Positions 1 to 11,218 of a DNA stretch of 64,000 bases are shown in pieces. Below the pieces are notes generated by a model. That model searched no databases, was not told where the DNA came from, and saw only the letters and a list, made by a program, of their open reading frames with translations. The stretch is taken from assembly GCA_034419075.1 (NCBI GenBank), contig DAOULR010000001.1, forward strand, positions 1 to 64,000. Direction: 5' to 3'. This DNA is from E44-bin88 sp034419075. GTDB lineage: Bacteria; Chloroflexota; Dehalococcoidia; Dehalococcoidales; BS750m-G39. A program made the position numbers and the translations under genes. Each line of letters opens with the position of its first letter. The first letter of the stretch is position 1.

Positions 1-2684
<2,684 letters not shown>

Positions 2685-2718
2685 TGCTTCAGATTTGATA
2701 TTAGTCAGTCAATATTCA

Positions 2719-2732
2719 ATTGTTAAGGTGCT
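2719..2732 (-). promoter_or_regulatory. boxA-like antitermination site in 23S leader
   Basis: Read on the minus strand this is AGCACCTTAACAAT, close to the rRNA boxA consensus TGCTCTTTAACAA. It lies about 35 bases upstream of the mature 23S 5' end, where boxA elements bound by NusB/S10 occur. Assignment rests on sequence resemblance only. Confidence 0.5.
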
Positions 2733-2734
2733 TA

Positions 2735-2808
2735 ATACATAACTAAACGGCTTGGCGATTTGCACCAAGCCGTTCTTGGTTAAATCACCAAAGACCCTAG
2801 TTATGTAT
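2735..2808 (-). other. structured 23S leader, predicted three-way junction
   Basis: An 11-bp outer stem (2735-2745 with 2798-2808) encloses two hairpins: a 10-bp perfect stem 2746-2755/2765-2774 with a 9-base loop, and a 5-bp stem 2776-2780/2787-2791. It sits between the promoter and boxA of the 23S transcript. It may be a processing or antitermination structure of the pre-rRNA; function is inferred. Confidence 0.55.
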
Positions 2809-2831
2809 CAACGCCGTTCATAGGTAGCCAA

Positions 2832-2860
2832 ATACTAGCATAGTGGCGCCGCTTTGTCAA
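2832..2860 (-). promoter_or_regulatory. sigma-70 promoter of the 23S transcript
   Basis: Minus strand: TTGACA at 2855-2860, 17-base spacer, TAGTAT at 2832-2837. It points at the 23S gene and gives it a dedicated promoter, consistent with 23S not being co-transcribed with 16S. Confidence 0.8.
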
Positions 2861-2904
2861 GACGATTTATTCATAAATTCCCCATGAATTTTAGGTATTG
2901 GTTG

Positions 2905-2934
2905 TTGACAGTTAGCCGCTGGCTGTGGTAGTAT
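2905..2934 (+). promoter_or_regulatory. sigma-70 promoter of the ribosomal-protein operon
   Basis: TTGACA at 2905-2910, 18-base spacer, TAGTAT at 2929-2934. It is divergent from the 23S promoter, with 44 bases between the two -35 boxes, and would start transcription about 130 bases before rpsL. Confidence 0.75.
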
Positions 2935-3013
2935 ATCAAGTTGCCGTTTGTTAGTTCGGCTGACAGTTAAAGATTGAAATTTTTTAGGGCTCAATCAGCA
3001 ACGTCAGCTTGTG

Positions 3014-3037
3014 ATGGATGAGCTATGGCTCATCCAT
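3014..3037 (+). promoter_or_regulatory. hairpin in rpsL leader
   Basis: Perfect 10-bp stem (3014-3023 with 3028-3037) and 4-base loop in the rpsL 5' UTR, ending 16 bases before the GGAGG ribosome-binding site at 3054-3058. It could be a translational operator for an r-protein or an attenuator; the run after it is AT-rich but lacks a clean T tract. Confidence 0.45.
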
Positions 3038-3071
3038 TTAAATTGTATGCAGTGGAGGAATAACTAAAAAA

Positions 3072-3548
3072 GTGCCTACGGTTAACCAGTTAGTGCGCAA
3101 GGGACGCAGCCGGGCGGCTAAGAAGACTAAGGCGCCCGCGTTGCTGCTTAGCTATAATGCGCTGCGGAATAGAATGGTCACGGGGCGGGGTTCTCCCCAG
3201 AAGCGTGGGGTCTGCGTTCAGGTTAAGACCACCACCCCCAAGAAGCCTAATTCGGCATTGCGCAAGATAGCGCGCGTACGCCTGACCAATCAAATAGAGG
3301 TAACGGCTTATATCCCCGGTGAGGGGCATGAGCTTCAGGAACACTCGGTAGTGCTAATCCGCGGCGGGCGGGTCAAGGACCTGCCTGGCGTTCGCTATCA
3401 TATTATCCGCGGCGCTCTGGACGCCACTGGTGTGGCTAATCGGCGTCAGGGGCGCAGTAAGTACGGAAGTAAACGGTCTGCTAGAGGCATAGTCGTGGAG
3501 GAGGCTCCGGTGGCGGAGGCGGCGACTGAAGCGGCGGCTGAGGAATAG
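3072..3548 (+). CDS. rpsL: 30S ribosomal protein S12
   Basis: Decoding-centre protein of the 30S subunit. Starts at GTG 3072 (MPTVNQLVRKG) after GGAGG at 3054-3058. The conserved KKPNSALRK and PGVRYH blocks are present. At 158 residues it is longer than the usual 124-140 because of an Ala/Glu-rich tail from about residue 138. First gene of the operon; rpsG follows 11 bases later. Confidence 0.97.
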   Translation: MPTVNQLVRKGRSRAAKKTKAPALLLSYNALRNRMVTGRGSPQKRGVCVQVKTTTPKKPNSALRKIARVRLTNQIEVTAYIPGEGHELQEHSVVLIRGGRVKDLPGVRYHIIRGALDATGVANRRQGRSKYGSKRSARGIVVEEAPVAEAATEAAAEE

Positions 3549-3559
3549 GAGAGAGAGAA

Positions 3560-4030
3560 ATGCCTAGGCGGTCTCGTGCCACCAGAAGAGAGATAATCCC
3601 TGACGCCAAGTACCACAACGAAATCGTCGCCCGGTTAATTAACCGATTGATGCGGTGGGGTAAGAAGAGTCGGGCAGAGGAGGTAGTCTACGGCGCCCTG
3701 GCTATTATGCAGAAGCAGGGTTCCAAGGAGCCGGCGGCTACTTTAGAGCAGGCGGTGAAGAACGCCACTCCCCAGCTTGAGGTCAAACCCCGACGTGTCG
3801 GCGGCGCTACCTACCAGGTGCCCGTCGAGGTCCGCCCGGAGCGGGCCCTGTCGCTGGCTTTGCGCTGGCTGGTAGCTTCGGCCCGGGCGCGTGGCGGCAA
3901 GTCTATGGCGGAGAAGCTAGCGGGGGAACTTAGTGAAGCCGCGCGGGGAGAGGGAACAACTATAAAGAAGCGTGAGGATACCCACAAGATGGCTGAGGCC
4001 AACCGGGCCTTTGCCCATTACCGGTGGTAG
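3560..4030 (+). CDS. rpsG: 30S ribosomal protein S7
   Basis: 156-residue S7, the primary 16S 3'-domain binder and head assembly nucleator. Starts MPRRSRATRR after the ribosome-binding site GGAGAGAG; the family motif GGATYQVPVEV is at about residue 81. Normal length, with no extension. Followed by fusA in the classical str order. Confidence 0.97.
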   Translation: MPRRSRATRREIIPDAKYHNEIVARLINRLMRWGKKSRAEEVVYGALAIMQKQGSKEPAATLEQAVKNATPQLEVKPRRVGGATYQVPVEVRPERALSLALRWLVASARARGGKSMAEKLAGELSEAARGEGTTIKKREDTHKMAEANRAFAHYRW

Positions 4031-4041
4031 AGGATAGTAAG

Positions 4042-6120
4042 ATGTCGGAGCGTTTTCCTTTAGATAAAATACGAAATATTGCTATTATCGCTCATATTGA
4101 CGCGGGCAAGACCACCGTCACCGAGCGCATACTCTATCACACCGGTCGCACCTATAAGATCGGCGAGGTAGACGAGGGCACGGCGGTGATGGACTGGATG
4201 GAAGAGGAGAAGAAGCGGGGTATTACCATCACGGCGGCGGCGACCACCTGCTACTGGCAGGAGCACCGCATCAACATCATCGATACCCCGGGCCATGTGG
4301 ACTTCACCGCCGAGGTGGAGCGCAGCCTGAGGGTGCTCGATGGTGGGGTGGTGGTCTTCGATGCCGTGGCCGGCGTCGAGGCGCAGTCGGAGACGGTATG
4401 GCACCAGGCAGATAGATACAACGTTCCCCGCATCTGTTTCATAAATAAGATGGACCGGGTGGGGGCTAACTTTGAGCGCACGGTATCCATGATTGAAGAG
4501 ATGCTGCGGGCTAAACCTCTGGTGGTGCAACTGCCCCTGGGCAGCGAGCCTTCCTTCGAGGGCGTCATCGACCTGGTGGAGAACAAGGCCTGGCGTTTCG
4601 AGGACGACCTTAAAGAGCCGCCCGTGGAGGTGGCCATACCCGAGTCGGAGCAGGCCAAGTGCGCCCAGGCCCGCCAGACTCTAATCGAGAAGCTGGCGGA
4701 GAGCGACGACCAGATACTGGCCCTCTATCTCGAAGGTGCCACCATTTCTCCCCAAGATTTGAGGCAGGCTTTAAGACGGGTGACCCTGGCGGTCAAAGGG
4801 GTGCCCGTTCTTTGCGGTAGTGCCCTGAAGAATAAGGGCGTGCGCCCCCTGCTCGATGCTATTGTTCACTACCTGCCTTCGCCGGAGGATATGCCGCCGG
4901 TGCGGGCTATCGATACCAGGGTGGGGGGTGAGGTTGCCCGTCCGCCCAAGGACGACGCCCCCTTTTCGGCGCTGGCCTTCAAGGTGGTTTCCGACCCCTT
5001 CGTCGGTCGGCTCGTCTATTTTAGAGTCTATTCGGGCACGGTAAAGGTCGGTGCCCAGGTGCTTAATTCCACCCGCGGCAAGCGGGAGCGCATCGGGAGA
5101 CTTTTGCGGATGCACGCCAACCGGCGGGAGGAGGAGGAAGAGGTGGGCGCCGGCGCTATTATCGCCACGCTGGGCTTAAAGAATACCTTTACCGGAGATA
5201 CCCTTTGCCATTACTCCCAGCCCGTGCTCCTGGAGGCCATCCGCTTCCCCGAACCGGTCATCTCGGTATCCGTCGAGCCCAGGACCAGGGCTGACCAGGA
5301 CAAGCTGGGGGGAGCGTTGCAGAGGCTGACCGAGGAAGACCCCACCTTCCGCGTCAACTACGACCAGGAGGCGGGACAGACGATTATTTCGGGCATGGGC
5401 GAGCTTCACATGGAGTTCCTGGTGAGCCGACTTATCAGCGAGTTCGGGGTGGAGGCCAAGATAGGCAAGCCCCGCGTATCCTACAAGGAAACGATTACCC
5501 AGCCCGTTGAGGTTGAGGGCAAGTTCATCCGCCAGAGCGGCGGGCACGGCCAGTACGGGCATGTCTTTATCAAGCTGGAACCAATGGAGCGGGGCGGCGG
5601 CTTCCAGTTCGTCGACCGCATCAAGGGCGGGGCGCTGCCCAAGCAGTTTATCCTGGCCGCCGAGGTCGGCATCAAAGAGGCTATGGAGACGGGGGTGGTG
5701 GCCGGCTATCCCGTAGTCGATGTCAAGGCCACCCTCTACGACGGCAGCTATCACGAAGTCGATTCTTCGGATATAGCCTTTAAGATGGCCGGTTCCATGG
5801 CGCTGCGGGACGGCGTGGCTAAGGCCAAGCCCATCCTGCTCGAGCCCATCATGAAACTGGAGATAGTTGCCCCTGAACAGTTCCTGGGTGATATAATGGG
5901 AGACCTCAACTCCAGACGGGGACATATTGTGTCCGTCGGGGCGCGTGAGACTATGTCGGTTATTCGCACCCTGGTACCGCTGGCGGAGACTTTTGGCTAC
6001 GCCACTAATCTTCGTTCGCTGACGCAGGGTCGGGCGGCTTACTCACTGGAGTTCGACCACTATGACCAGGTGCCGTCCGAGTTGGCTGACCAGATAACGG
6101 GCAAGGCGATGGCCCGATAA
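4042..6120 (+). CDS. fusA: translation elongation factor G
   Basis: GTPase that drives ribosomal translocation. The P-loop AHIDAGKTT, switch DTPGHVDF and NKMD nucleotide motifs are visible, followed by domains II-V to a normal length of 692 residues. ATG 4042 (MSERFPLDK) is preferred over an in-frame GTG at 4024 because AGAGGA lies just upstream of 4042 and the GTG has no Shine-Dalgarno sequence. tuf does not follow, unlike in the E. coli str operon; rpsJ comes next after 12 bases. Confidence 0.97.
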   Translation: MSERFPLDKIRNIAIIAHIDAGKTTVTERILYHTGRTYKIGEVDEGTAVMDWMEEEKKRGITITAAATTCYWQEHRINIIDTPGHVDFTAEVERSLRVLDGGVVVFDAVAGVEAQSETVWHQADRYNVPRICFINKMDRVGANFERTVSMIEEMLRAKPLVVQLPLGSEPSFEGVIDLVENKAWRFEDDLKEPPVEVAIPESEQAKCAQARQTLIEKLAESDDQILALYLEGATISPQDLRQALRRVTLAVKGVPVLCGSALKNKGVRPLLDAIVHYLPSPEDMPPVRAIDTRVGGEVARPPKDDAPFSALAFKVVSDPFVGRLVYFRVYSGTVKVGAQVLNSTRGKRERIGRLLRMHANRREEEEEVGAGAIIATLGLKNTFTGDTLCHYSQPVLLEAIRFPEPVISVSVEPRTRADQDKLGGALQRLTEEDPTFRVNYDQEAGQTIISGMGELHMEFLVSRLISEFGVEAKIGKPRVSYKETITQPVEVEGKFIRQSGGHGQYGHVFIKLEPMERGGGFQFVDRIKGGALPKQFILAAEVGIKEAMETGVVAGYPVVDVKATLYDGSYHEVDSSDIAFKMAGSMALRDGVAKAKPILLEPIMKLEIVAPEQFLGDIMGDLNSRRGHIVSVGARETMSVIRTLVPLAETFGYATNLRSLTQGRAAYSLEFDHYDQVPSELADQITGKAMAR

Positions 6121-6132
6121 AAGAGGTAGAGT

Positions 6133-6444
6133 ATGCCTAAACAAAGGATTCGCATCAAGCTAAAGGGTTACGACCACAAGATTCTCGACCTGTCGGTGGA
6201 ACAGATTGTGGCCGCTGTGGAGAGGACAGGGGCGGTGGTGGTGGGGCCGGTGCCGCTGCCCACGCGCATCCAGAAGTACAGCGTCATCCGTTCCCCCTTT
6301 ATCGACAAGGACTCTCAGGAGCAGTTCGAGATACGGACGCACAAGAGACTAATCGACATCGTGGAGATGACATCCAAGACTATCGATGCCCTGAGCAGCC
6401 TCAACCTCCCCGCCGGGGTGGAGATAGACATTAAATCTAATTAA
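6133..6444 (+). CDS. rpsJ: 30S ribosomal protein S10
   Basis: 103-residue S10, also the NusB partner in rRNA antitermination (relevant to the boxA-like site before 23S). Starts MPKQRIRIKLKGYDH; the PLPTRIQKYSV and KDSQEQFEIRTHKR blocks are typical. It opens the S10 segment directly after fusA. Confidence 0.97.
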   Translation: MPKQRIRIKLKGYDHKILDLSVEQIVAAVERTGAVVVGPVPLPTRIQKYSVIRSPFIDKDSQEQFEIRTHKRLIDIVEMTSKTIDALSSLNLPAGVEIDIKSN

Positions 6445-6463
6445 ATCTTAGGTTTATTAAACA

Positions 6464-7087
6464 ATGGTTAACGGTATTATTGGCAAAAAGTTGGGCATGG
6501 CGCAGGTCTTCGCCGAATCGGGTGAAGCCGAGGCGGTGACTGCTATCCAGGCGGGGCCCTGCGTGGTGACCCAGCTTAAGACGGATGATAAAGAAGGCTA
6601 TAAGGCTGCCCAGCTCGGCTTCGGAGAAGCCAAAAGGCTCAACTCCCCCCGCAAGGGGCACCTCAAGAAGCTGGGGCAGTTCCAATATCTTCGGGAGTTC
6701 AGGGTGGCTGACACCGAAGGGATTAAGGTTGGTGATAAGATTGACGTGGGGCTGTTTAAAGAAGGCGACCTGGTCGATATTACCGGTGTCTCCAAGGGCA
6801 AGGGCTTTGCCGGCGTGGTGAAAAGGCACGGTTTTGCCGGCGGACCCAAGACCCACGGGCAGTCCGACCGCCACCGCGCCCCCGGCTCTATCGGGGCGAC
6901 GACCTCGCCGGGTAGGGTGCTTAAGGGGAAGCGCATGGCGGGGCATATGGGTACCGATAAGGTGACGGTGCGTCACCTCAAGGTATATAAGGCCGACCCC
7001 GAGCGCAACCTGTTGCTGGTTAAGGGGGCCGTTCCCGGCGCCAAGAACGGGCTGGTGCTTATCGAGAAACGGGAGGGGAAGAAATAA
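6464..7087 (+). CDS. rplC: 50S ribosomal protein L3
   Basis: 207-residue L3, an early assembly protein near the peptidyl-transferase centre. The N-terminus GIIGKKLGMAQVF and the central SIGATTSPGRVLKGKRMAGHMG region are diagnostic. Start ATG 6464. Normal length. Confidence 0.97.
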   Translation: MVNGIIGKKLGMAQVFAESGEAEAVTAIQAGPCVVTQLKTDDKEGYKAAQLGFGEAKRLNSPRKGHLKKLGQFQYLREFRVADTEGIKVGDKIDVGLFKEGDLVDITGVSKGKGFAGVVKRHGFAGGPKTHGQSDRHRAPGSIGATTSPGRVLKGKRMAGHMGTDKVTVRHLKVYKADPERNLLLVKGAVPGAKNGLVLIEKREGKK

Positions 7088-7092
7088 AGACA

Positions 7093-7731
7093 GTGGAAGT
7101 TCCGGTTTACAACCTCGCTGGCGAGGTAGTGAAAAACATTGAGCTGAGCGACGAAGTCTTCGCCGTGCCCTTTAACGAGGCGGTGGTGCACCAGGCGCTG
7201 GTCAGGCAGCGGGCGAACGCCCGACAGGGCACGTCCAGCACCCAGACCCGCGGCGAGGTAACCGCCAGCACGGTCAAGCTCTTCCGGCAGAAGCACACCG
7301 GTATGGCGCGCGCCGGCAGCCGTAAGTCGCCGATAAGGCGAGGGGGCGGAGTTACCTTCGGGCCCAAGCCCAGGGACTACCGCCAGGACATGCCCAAGAA
7401 GATGCGCCAGCTGGCGATAAGGTGTGTGCTCTCGGCCAAGGCCAGGGACAAAGAGCTCAAGGTCTTTGAGGAGCCCAAGTTCGACCAGCCCAAGACCAAA
7501 GAGATGGCTGGGGTGCTGGCGGCACTGGGAATCAACTCCTCAGCCCTTATCGTTACCGATATGCCCGAGGAGAATCTAGTTAAGTCGGCGCGCAACCTGG
7601 CGGGGGTTAAGACCCTGCCCGCCCACATAATCAGCGTGGCCGACATTCTATCCTATAAGATGTTACTGATGACGGAGTCGGCGGTGCGCCGCGCCGAACG
7701 GCTCTGGGGGGGTGGCCATGCATCTGTCTGA
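7093..7731 (+). CDS. rplD: 50S ribosomal protein L4
   Basis: 212-residue L4, which lines the exit tunnel and in E. coli also autoregulates the S10 operon. GTG start 7093 (MEVPVYNLAGEVV). The tunnel-loop block with RAGSRKSPIRRGGGVTFGP is present. The end overlaps the start of rplW by 14 bases, implying coupled translation. Confidence 0.96.
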   Translation: MEVPVYNLAGEVVKNIELSDEVFAVPFNEAVVHQALVRQRANARQGTSSTQTRGEVTASTVKLFRQKHTGMARAGSRKSPIRRGGGVTFGPKPRDYRQDMPKKMRQLAIRCVLSAKARDKELKVFEEPKFDQPKTKEMAGVLAALGINSSALIVTDMPEENLVKSARNLAGVKTLPAHIISVADILSYKMLLMTESAVRRAERLWGGGHASV

Positions 7732-8005
7732 GGTATTGCGCCGTCCCCTGGTGACGGAGAAGAATACCGCCATCCAGGCGCCTCAGGGCAAGTACGCCTT
7801 CGAGGTCGCCGCGAGGGCGAACAAGGACCAGGTTAAGCTGGCCGTGGAGAAGGCTTTTAAGGTCGATGTCACTCAGGTCAACGTGATGACCGTGCCGGGA
7901 CGGAAGCGGATGATGCGGGGCAGAATGGTGATGACCCCGTCCTGGAGAAAGGCGATCGTCACTCTTAAACCTGGCGATAAAATAGAACTGTTCGAGGGGG
8001 TCTAG
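7718..8005 (+). CDS. rplW: 50S ribosomal protein L23
   Basis: About 95-residue L23, the exit-tunnel docking site for trigger factor and SRP. ATG 7718 (MHLSEVLRRPLVTEKN) follows the G-rich GGGGGGTGG stretch inside the end of rplD; an in-frame GTG at 7712 is the alternative. The family motif RPLVTEK is visible. Confidence 0.95.
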   Translation: MHLSEVLRRPLVTEKNTAIQAPQGKYAFEVAARANKDQVKLAVEKAFKVDVTQVNVMTVPGRKRMMRGRMVMTPSWRKAIVTLKPGDKIELFEGV

Positions 8006-8833
8006 GTGCCACTAAAGCAATATCGTCCCACATCTCCCGGCCGACGGGGCATGACCGGTTCCAGCTTTGAGGAAATAACCAAAGCCAAGCCGGAAAAGTC
8101 TCTGCTGGCCCCCAGGAAGAGGAAAGCGGGGCGAAGTAACCAGGGAAAGATAACGGTGCGTCACCGCGGCGGCGGCGCCAAGCGAAGACTGCGTGTACTG
8201 GACTTTAAGCGCAATAAGCTGGGCGTCCCTGGCCGCGTGGCTGCTATTGAATACGACCCCAATCGCTCGGCCCGTATCGCTCTCATCCACTATGCCGACG
8301 GGGACAAGCGCTATATACTCGCCCCCAACGAGCTTAAGGTGGACGACAGCATAAAATCGGGCCCCGATGCCGAGGTCAAACCGGGCAACGCCCTGCCCAT
8401 GAAGCAAATCCCCACGGGCACCCTGATACATAACATCGAAATGGAGGTGGGAAAGGGGGGACAGCTGGTGCGCAGCGCCGGAGTCGCCGCCCAGCTGATG
8501 GCTAAGGAAGGAAACTACGCGCTGGTGCGCCTGCCCTCGGGTGAGATGCGGCGTATCAGCATCGACTGCCTGGCTACTATCGGTCAGGTGGGTAATGTCG
8601 ACCATCGCAGTGTTAATCTGGGCAAGGCAGGCCGCAAGCGCTGGTTGGGCTGGCGGCCTACAGTGAGGGGTTCGGCGATGACTCCCCGCGACCACCCCCA
8701 CGGGGGTGGGGAGGGTAGAGCCCCCATAGGCTTGCCCGGACCGAAGACACCCTGGGGCAAGCCGGCCTTGGGCTACAGGACGCGCAAGGCCAAGGCTTCC
8801 GACAGAATGATTGTCAAGCGTAGGGGGAAGTGA
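8006..8833 (+). CDS. rplB: 50S ribosomal protein L2
   Basis: 275-residue L2, needed for subunit association and peptidyl transfer. GTG start directly after the rplW stop. The GRNNQGKITVRHRGGG-type block (here GRSNQGKITVRHRGGG) and the C-terminal MTPRDHPHGGGEGR loop with the critical His are intact. Confidence 0.97.
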   Translation: MPLKQYRPTSPGRRGMTGSSFEEITKAKPEKSLLAPRKRKAGRSNQGKITVRHRGGGAKRRLRVLDFKRNKLGVPGRVAAIEYDPNRSARIALIHYADGDKRYILAPNELKVDDSIKSGPDAEVKPGNALPMKQIPTGTLIHNIEMEVGKGGQLVRSAGVAAQLMAKEGNYALVRLPSGEMRRISIDCLATIGQVGNVDHRSVNLGKAGRKRWLGWRPTVRGSAMTPRDHPHGGGEGRAPIGLPGPKTPWGKPALGYRTRKAKASDRMIVKRRGK

Positions 8834-8837
8834 CATA

Positions 8838-9131
8838 ATGTCGAGGTCAACCAAAAAGGGTCCGGCGATTGACGCCAAGCTGCTTAAGAAAGTGGAGGCG
8901 CTGAACCGCTCTGGGGAGAAGGCGGTGATAAAGACCTGGTCGCGCTGGTCTACCGTCATGCCCCAGATGGTGGGTCTTACCATCGGCGTCCACGACGGGC
9001 GGCGGCACGTGCCCATCTTCATCACCGAGAATATGGTGGGGCATAAGCTGGGCGAGTTCGCCATATCCCGAACCTTCCGGGGCCACGGCTCCAGGGGGGA
9101 AAAGGTGACCCAGGTAAGGAAGAGGCCTTAA
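8838..9131 (+). CDS. rpsS: 30S ribosomal protein S19
   Basis: 97-residue S19 of the 30S head. ATG 8838 (MSRSTKKGPAID) matches the family N-terminus; the open frame reaches upstream to 8811 but would overlap rplB and add non-homologous residues. The WSR, GHKLGEF and RTFRGH motifs are present. Confidence 0.95.
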   Translation: MSRSTKKGPAIDAKLLKKVEALNRSGEKAVIKTWSRWSTVMPQMVGLTIGVHDGRRHVPIFITENMVGHKLGEFAISRTFRGHGSRGEKVTQVRKRP

Positions 9132-9139
9132 GAGTATAA

Positions 9140-9478
9140 ATGGAAGTAAGAGCCGTATCTAAAGATACCGGCATATCGCCGCGCAAGGTGCGCCCGCTGG
9201 TGGATATGGTGCGGGGCAAGAAGGTGGACGAGGCATTAACCCTGCTTCAGTTCACGCCCACCCCCACCGCCCGCGTGGTGGCCAAGGTGGTGAAATCAGC
9301 CGCGTCTAACGCGGAGAATAATTATCAGATGGAACCAGCCGACTTGAGAATCGTCAACATATTTACCGGCGAGGCGAGGACGTTAAAGAGGTTTCGCGCC
9401 CGGGCCAGGGGGCGAGCCAGCCGTATTCTCAAGCGTTCCAGCCATATCACCGTCGTCGTCGCTGAGGAGGAAGAGTAA
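9140..9478 (+). CDS. rplV: 50S ribosomal protein L22
   Basis: 112-residue L22, whose hairpin reaches into the exit tunnel. The ISPRKVRPLVDMVRGK start block and the RARGRASRI loop are diagnostic. Its stop abuts the TTG start of rpsC with no gap. Confidence 0.96.
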   Translation: MEVRAVSKDTGISPRKVRPLVDMVRGKKVDEALTLLQFTPTPTARVVAKVVKSAASNAENNYQMEPADLRIVNIFTGEARTLKRFRARARGRASRILKRSSHITVVVAEEEE

Positions 9479-10624
9479 TTGGGTCGTAAGGTTCACCCGT
9501 TCGGTTTCAGGCTAGGGGTCGTGCGCAACTGGCAGGCCAAGTGGTATGCTGACAAGAGCTATCTCGACTTCCTGCAGGAAGACCTGCAGCTTCGGAAAGC
9601 TATTGCCGCCGGATATGCCGAGGCGGGTATTTCGCTGGTGGAAATCGAGCGCCAGGCGAATAAGGTAGCTATAACCATCCATACCGCCCGCCCCGGTGTC
9701 GTCATCGGACGAGGGGGGCAGCGGGTGGATGAGATGAGGGCGAAGCTGGAAGAGCTAATCGGCAAGAGGATTCAGCTGAGTATCCTGGAGGTACAGCAGC
9801 CCGAGCTGGATGCCCACCTGGTAGCCAAGTCGGTGGCCGAGCAAATCGAGCACCGGGTGGCTTTCCGACGGGCGATGAAGCAGGCCATGTTCCGCACCAT
9901 GCAGGCCGGAGCCAAGGGCATGAGAATCAGTTGTTCGGGCCGGCTGGGTGGTGCCGAGATAGCCCGCCGCGAGGTTATGCATCAGGGGCAGGTGCCCCTG
10001 CATACGCTGCGGGCCGATATCGATTACGGCTTTACCGAGGCGCGCACCACGCTAGGGCGCATCGGGGTTAAGGCCTGGGTCTACCGGGGCGACATTCTCC
10101 CCGAGACCACCCGGCCCGAGGCTGAGGAAGCCCCCGAAGCCGCTGAAGAGGCAGTAAAGCCACCGGCAGCGCCGCCGAAGAGGGCTAAGGCAAAAGCAGA
10201 AGCAGTCGCTGAAGAAAAACCAGAAGCTAAACCGGAGGCGGTCGTAGAAGAGAAAGAAGAAGCGGTCGCTGAGGAAAAGCCAGAGGCAAAGGCGGAGGCT
10301 GTCGCTGAGGAAAAACCTAAGGCGAAAGCGAAAGCGGTCGCTGAAAAGAAACCTAAGGTAAAGGCGGAGGCGGTCGTCGAGGAGAAGCCGAAGAAGAAGA
10401 CCGCCAAGCCGAAGAAAGCGGCAGCGAAGAAGGCAGAGAAACCGGTAGAGGAGGCTCCAAAAGCGGAGAAAAAAGCCGAAAAGCCAGCGGAACCTCCCAA
10501 GGCGGAGAAGAAGACGACCAAGCGCAAAACCAAGAAGACCACCGGGGAGAAAGCCCCCGTAGCCGAGGATAAAGAGGAGAAAGATGCTACAGCCCAAGAG
10601 GGTGAAGTACCGCAAGAGTCATAA
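9479..10624 (+). CDS. rpsC: 30S ribosomal protein S3 with a long charged C-terminal tail
   Basis: S3 of the mRNA entry tunnel. TTG start 9479 gives MGRKVHPFGFRLG; the KH domain GVVIGRGG is at about residue 73 and the S3 C-domain ends near WVYRGDILPE at about 209. Residues 211-381 are a low-complexity tail of repeated Ala-Val-Ala-Glu-Glu-Lys-Pro units followed by Lys-rich runs. E. coli S3 is 233 residues, so the tail adds roughly 150. The last 41 bases overlap rplP. The reading frame stays open throughout, so this looks like a real extension and not a frameshift. Confidence 0.95.
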   Translation: MGRKVHPFGFRLGVVRNWQAKWYADKSYLDFLQEDLQLRKAIAAGYAEAGISLVEIERQANKVAITIHTARPGVVIGRGGQRVDEMRAKLEELIGKRIQLSILEVQQPELDAHLVAKSVAEQIEHRVAFRRAMKQAMFRTMQAGAKGMRISCSGRLGGAEIARREVMHQGQVPLHTLRADIDYGFTEARTTLGRIGVKAWVYRGDILPETTRPEAEEAPEAAEEAVKPPAAPPKRAKAKAEAVAEEKPEAKPEAVVEEKEEAVAEEKPEAKAEAVAEEKPKAKAKAVAEKKPKVKAEAVVEEKPKKKTAKPKKAAAKKAEKPVEEAPKAEKKAEKPAEPPKAEKKTTKRKTKKTTGEKAPVAEDKEEKDATAQEGEVPQES

Positions 10625-11024
10625 GGGACACCGCCGGGGCAGCGCCCAGTCGGGTAACAGCGTTGACTTCGGTGATTTCGGCCTGAAGGCGCTGGAATCG
10701 GCCTGGCTTACCAGCCGGCAGATTGAGGCAGCGCGGCGGGCAATCACCCGTTATATACGCCGTGGCGGCAACGTCTGGGTGCGCGTCTATCCCGACAAAC
10801 CGGTGACCAAGAAACCCGCCGAGACCCGGATGGGTGGGGGCAAAGGCGCCCCCGACCACTGGGTGGCGGTGGTTAAACCGGGCCGGATGCTCTTTGAGAT
10901 GGGTGGAGTCAGCGAGGAGGTGGCCAAGGGAGCCATGCGCCTGGCGGCGCACAAGCTGCCCATAAGCACCAAGTTTGTGGCCAGGGATACCGGCGCCGTG
11001 GAGGCGGGGGGTGATGCTGGATGA
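10584..11024 (+). CDS. rplP: 50S ribosomal protein L16
   Basis: 146-residue L16 at the A-site/central protuberance. Starts MLQPKRVKYRKSHKG inside the end of rpsC (41-base overlap in another frame), with the ribosome-binding site AGGAGAAAG inside the rpsC tail codons. The RMGGGKGAPDHWV motif is typical. Ends with a 4-base overlap into rpmC. Confidence 0.96.
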   Translation: MLQPKRVKYRKSHKGHRRGSAQSGNSVDFGDFGLKALESAWLTSRQIEAARRAITRYIRRGGNVWVRVYPDKPVTKKPAETRMGGGKGAPDHWVAVVKPGRMLFEMGGVSEEVAKGAMRLAAHKLPISTKFVARDTGAVEAGGDAG

Positions 11025-11218
11025 AGCTGGAGGAGATTAGGGCGCTGGGTAACGAGGCGTTAGCCAAGCAGCTGGAGGAGGCTCATCAAGAGCTGTTTAA
11101 CCTCCGCTTTCGCCTGGAGACTAAGCAGCTGGTGAACCACCGCGAGCTTGCCCGGGCCCGAAAGCAGATTGCCAGAATCGAAACCGTAATCAAGGAAAGA
11201 GAACTGGGGATAAGGTGA
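11021..11218 (+). CDS. rpmC: 50S ribosomal protein L29
   Basis: 65-residue L29 near the tunnel exit. Starts MKLEEIRALGNEAL; the LFNLRFRLETKQL and RKQIARIETV helices are diagnostic. Overlaps rplP by 4 bases and rpsQ by 1, so translation is probably coupled. Confidence 0.95.
   Translation: MKLEEIRALGNEALAKQLEEAHQELFNLRFRLETKQLVNHRELARARKQIARIETVIKERELGIR

Noticed and set aside
8012..9064. 350-codon minus-strand open frame over rplB and rpsS
   Set aside because: It is the antisense shadow of well-recognised ribosomal protein genes in GC-rich codons; no ribosome-binding site or family motif.
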